Source: Litoditis marina (taxonomy: Eukaryota; Nematoda; Chromadorea; Rhabditida; Rhabditidae). From it: a stretch of DNA of 64,000 nucleotides. Positions 62,991 through 64,000 of the stretch are shown in pieces. How positions within the stretch are numbered: the stretch's first letter is position 1; the number at the start of each line of letters is the position of its first letter. The translations under genes and the position numbers were made by a program. A model generated the notes under the pieces. It worked only from the letters and a program-made list of their open reading frames with translations. It made no database searches and was not told the origin of the DNA. The DNA is taken from positions 6,529,060-6,593,059 of the forward strand of contig OZ038434.1 of assembly GCA_964036275.1 (NCBI GenBank), given 5' to 3'.

Positions 62991-64000
62991 CCAAATTATT
63001 TAGCGCTGGATGATTGAAAAAATGCCTACATCAAACAAGAAAGCCCTTCCATCAACTTTTATGTTAGTAACTTTAATGAGTTCACTCATACTTTGTTCCA
63101 TATCTTTCTCAGACTTACTCTATCGATCCAGCCACAAGCAGTGCCCTACCAACTACCCCTATGGGACAATTCTGCGTGCGCTTAGCATTAGGAGTTGTGT
63201 CATGTGCTTGGCAAGGCGCCCTGCTATGAATAGCCCCGAGGCCCAATATGGCTTCTCATTGATTAGTTTGAGCCATAGAGAACTAACCGACGACCAATGG
63301 CATAGTTGGATGAAACATAATCGATAGAGAAACGTTGCCCCGGCATATGTCTTTTCGCGACCCGAGCAATGGACATAGCTTTGTATAACCGGGTCATTAC
63401 ACAAGCAGGCATCACGATACGAAAATATGAGCTTACTTATGATTTCAAAGGAATTGTACAGGAATCAAACGGGCCTGTTGAAGGGGAAATCTAAAATGGC
63501 GTATTATTCGGCGTGATAAAAGCCTTTCTTCACGAAGAGCCGAGACAAACACAGGCGCGCAATACTTTCCCAGTCTATTTTCAACACGCCATTTCTAGTT
63601 GGATTGTGAAACTGAAACACGGTGACTAATAAACGAACATGTTCCACACCAAGAACTCCATATTCCTCCTGATACGTGCAAATTCGATTCCCAAGCGCAT
63701 ATCACTAGAATCGCTACAAATGTAAACCCATCGTCTGATATAATAAAAAGAACACGTGCTCCGTTATACGTGACACTCGTAATCTGCACGGTTTTTTCAG
63801 TTATTCCAACGCTTACTAATAGGAAGCCCGCCTCTATTGTTGAGAGGTTGTTGTGTACTAACACGCAAAGAGGAACCGACGGGATTAGACTATTAGTGTC
63901 CGGCGCCGACCGCCGACGCAAAGGGGACAGCCGAGAGAAACTATATATGACGCACCCCTTTTCGGATGTTGTCAAACTAATCAATGAAAGAGTCATAACT
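62990..64000 (+). pseudogene. Decayed coding-like region of unknown origin at the right edge
   Basis: Base composition is more GC-rich and codon-like than its flanks. Successive plus-strand open segments in different frames (about 63010-63327, 63371-63496, 63497-63626, then 63627 to the window end, over 120 codons without a stop) suggest one reading direction broken by frameshifts and stops. No splice sites explain the frame changes. I cannot name a family. An old insertion of a viral or transposon gene is possible, as is an ordinary gene whose introns I misread. No sequence was reconstructed. Confidence 0.35.

Overview
The window is eukaryotic and almost certainly from a small-bodied invertebrate animal. 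It is visibly AT-rich, and its genes are split into many short exons by GT-AG introns. The recognisable proteins are animal families: a two-pore potassium channel, HP1, an FMRP/FXR-family RNA-binding protein and a peptide-receptor-like GPCR. I cannot place the phylum. FMRP is, to my knowledge, not found in Caenorhabditis, which argues against that genus. No bacterial, organellar or CRISPR feature was seen.

Layout: (1) 51-5719, minus: a K2P potassium channel whose 3' end runs off the left edge. (2) 8372-22246, plus: a 29-exon gene for a nuclear-looking protein of about 1,149 residues that I do not recognise; it is the largest unexplained gene here. (3) 23108-26908, minus: an HP1 protein with chromodomain, unusually long hinge and chromoshadow domain, convergent with gene 2. 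(4) 27000-34000: gene-poor, holding an old GC-rich satellite, several TIR elements, a CRE-motif satellite and a 1.26 kb element with apparently identical 202-bp inverted arms. (5) 34038-38894, minus: an FMRP homologue with 15 coding exons (Agenet/Tudor, KH1, KH2, RGG). (6) 39221-40865: a 1.65 kb inverted-repeat element flanked by a 9-bp duplication. (7) 41600-45270: a nest of Helentron/HINE-like repeats with a 14-bp minisatellite and foldback elements. (8) 45880-50489, minus: a class A GPCR in nine exons. (9) 51063-64000: repeats, an ORF1-only LINE remnant, several MITE families and a decayed coding-like stretch at the right edge.

Exon models were built by hand from splice sites, and every junction used was checked for phase. 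Summed lengths are exact codon multiples for the GPCR (1131 nt), the FMRP homologue (1437 nt), HP1 (1239 nt) and the unknown gene (3450 nt). This is strong internal support, though transcript data could still move individual boundaries. The genes do not form an operon or an obvious pathway.

The most distinctive signal is in the mobile elements. At least ten TIR or foldback families are packed into the intergenic space and introns, several with clear 8- or 9-bp target duplications. In one family the two arms of each copy look identical while the copies differ from each other, which suggests that the arms are homogenised by a hairpin-based copying process.
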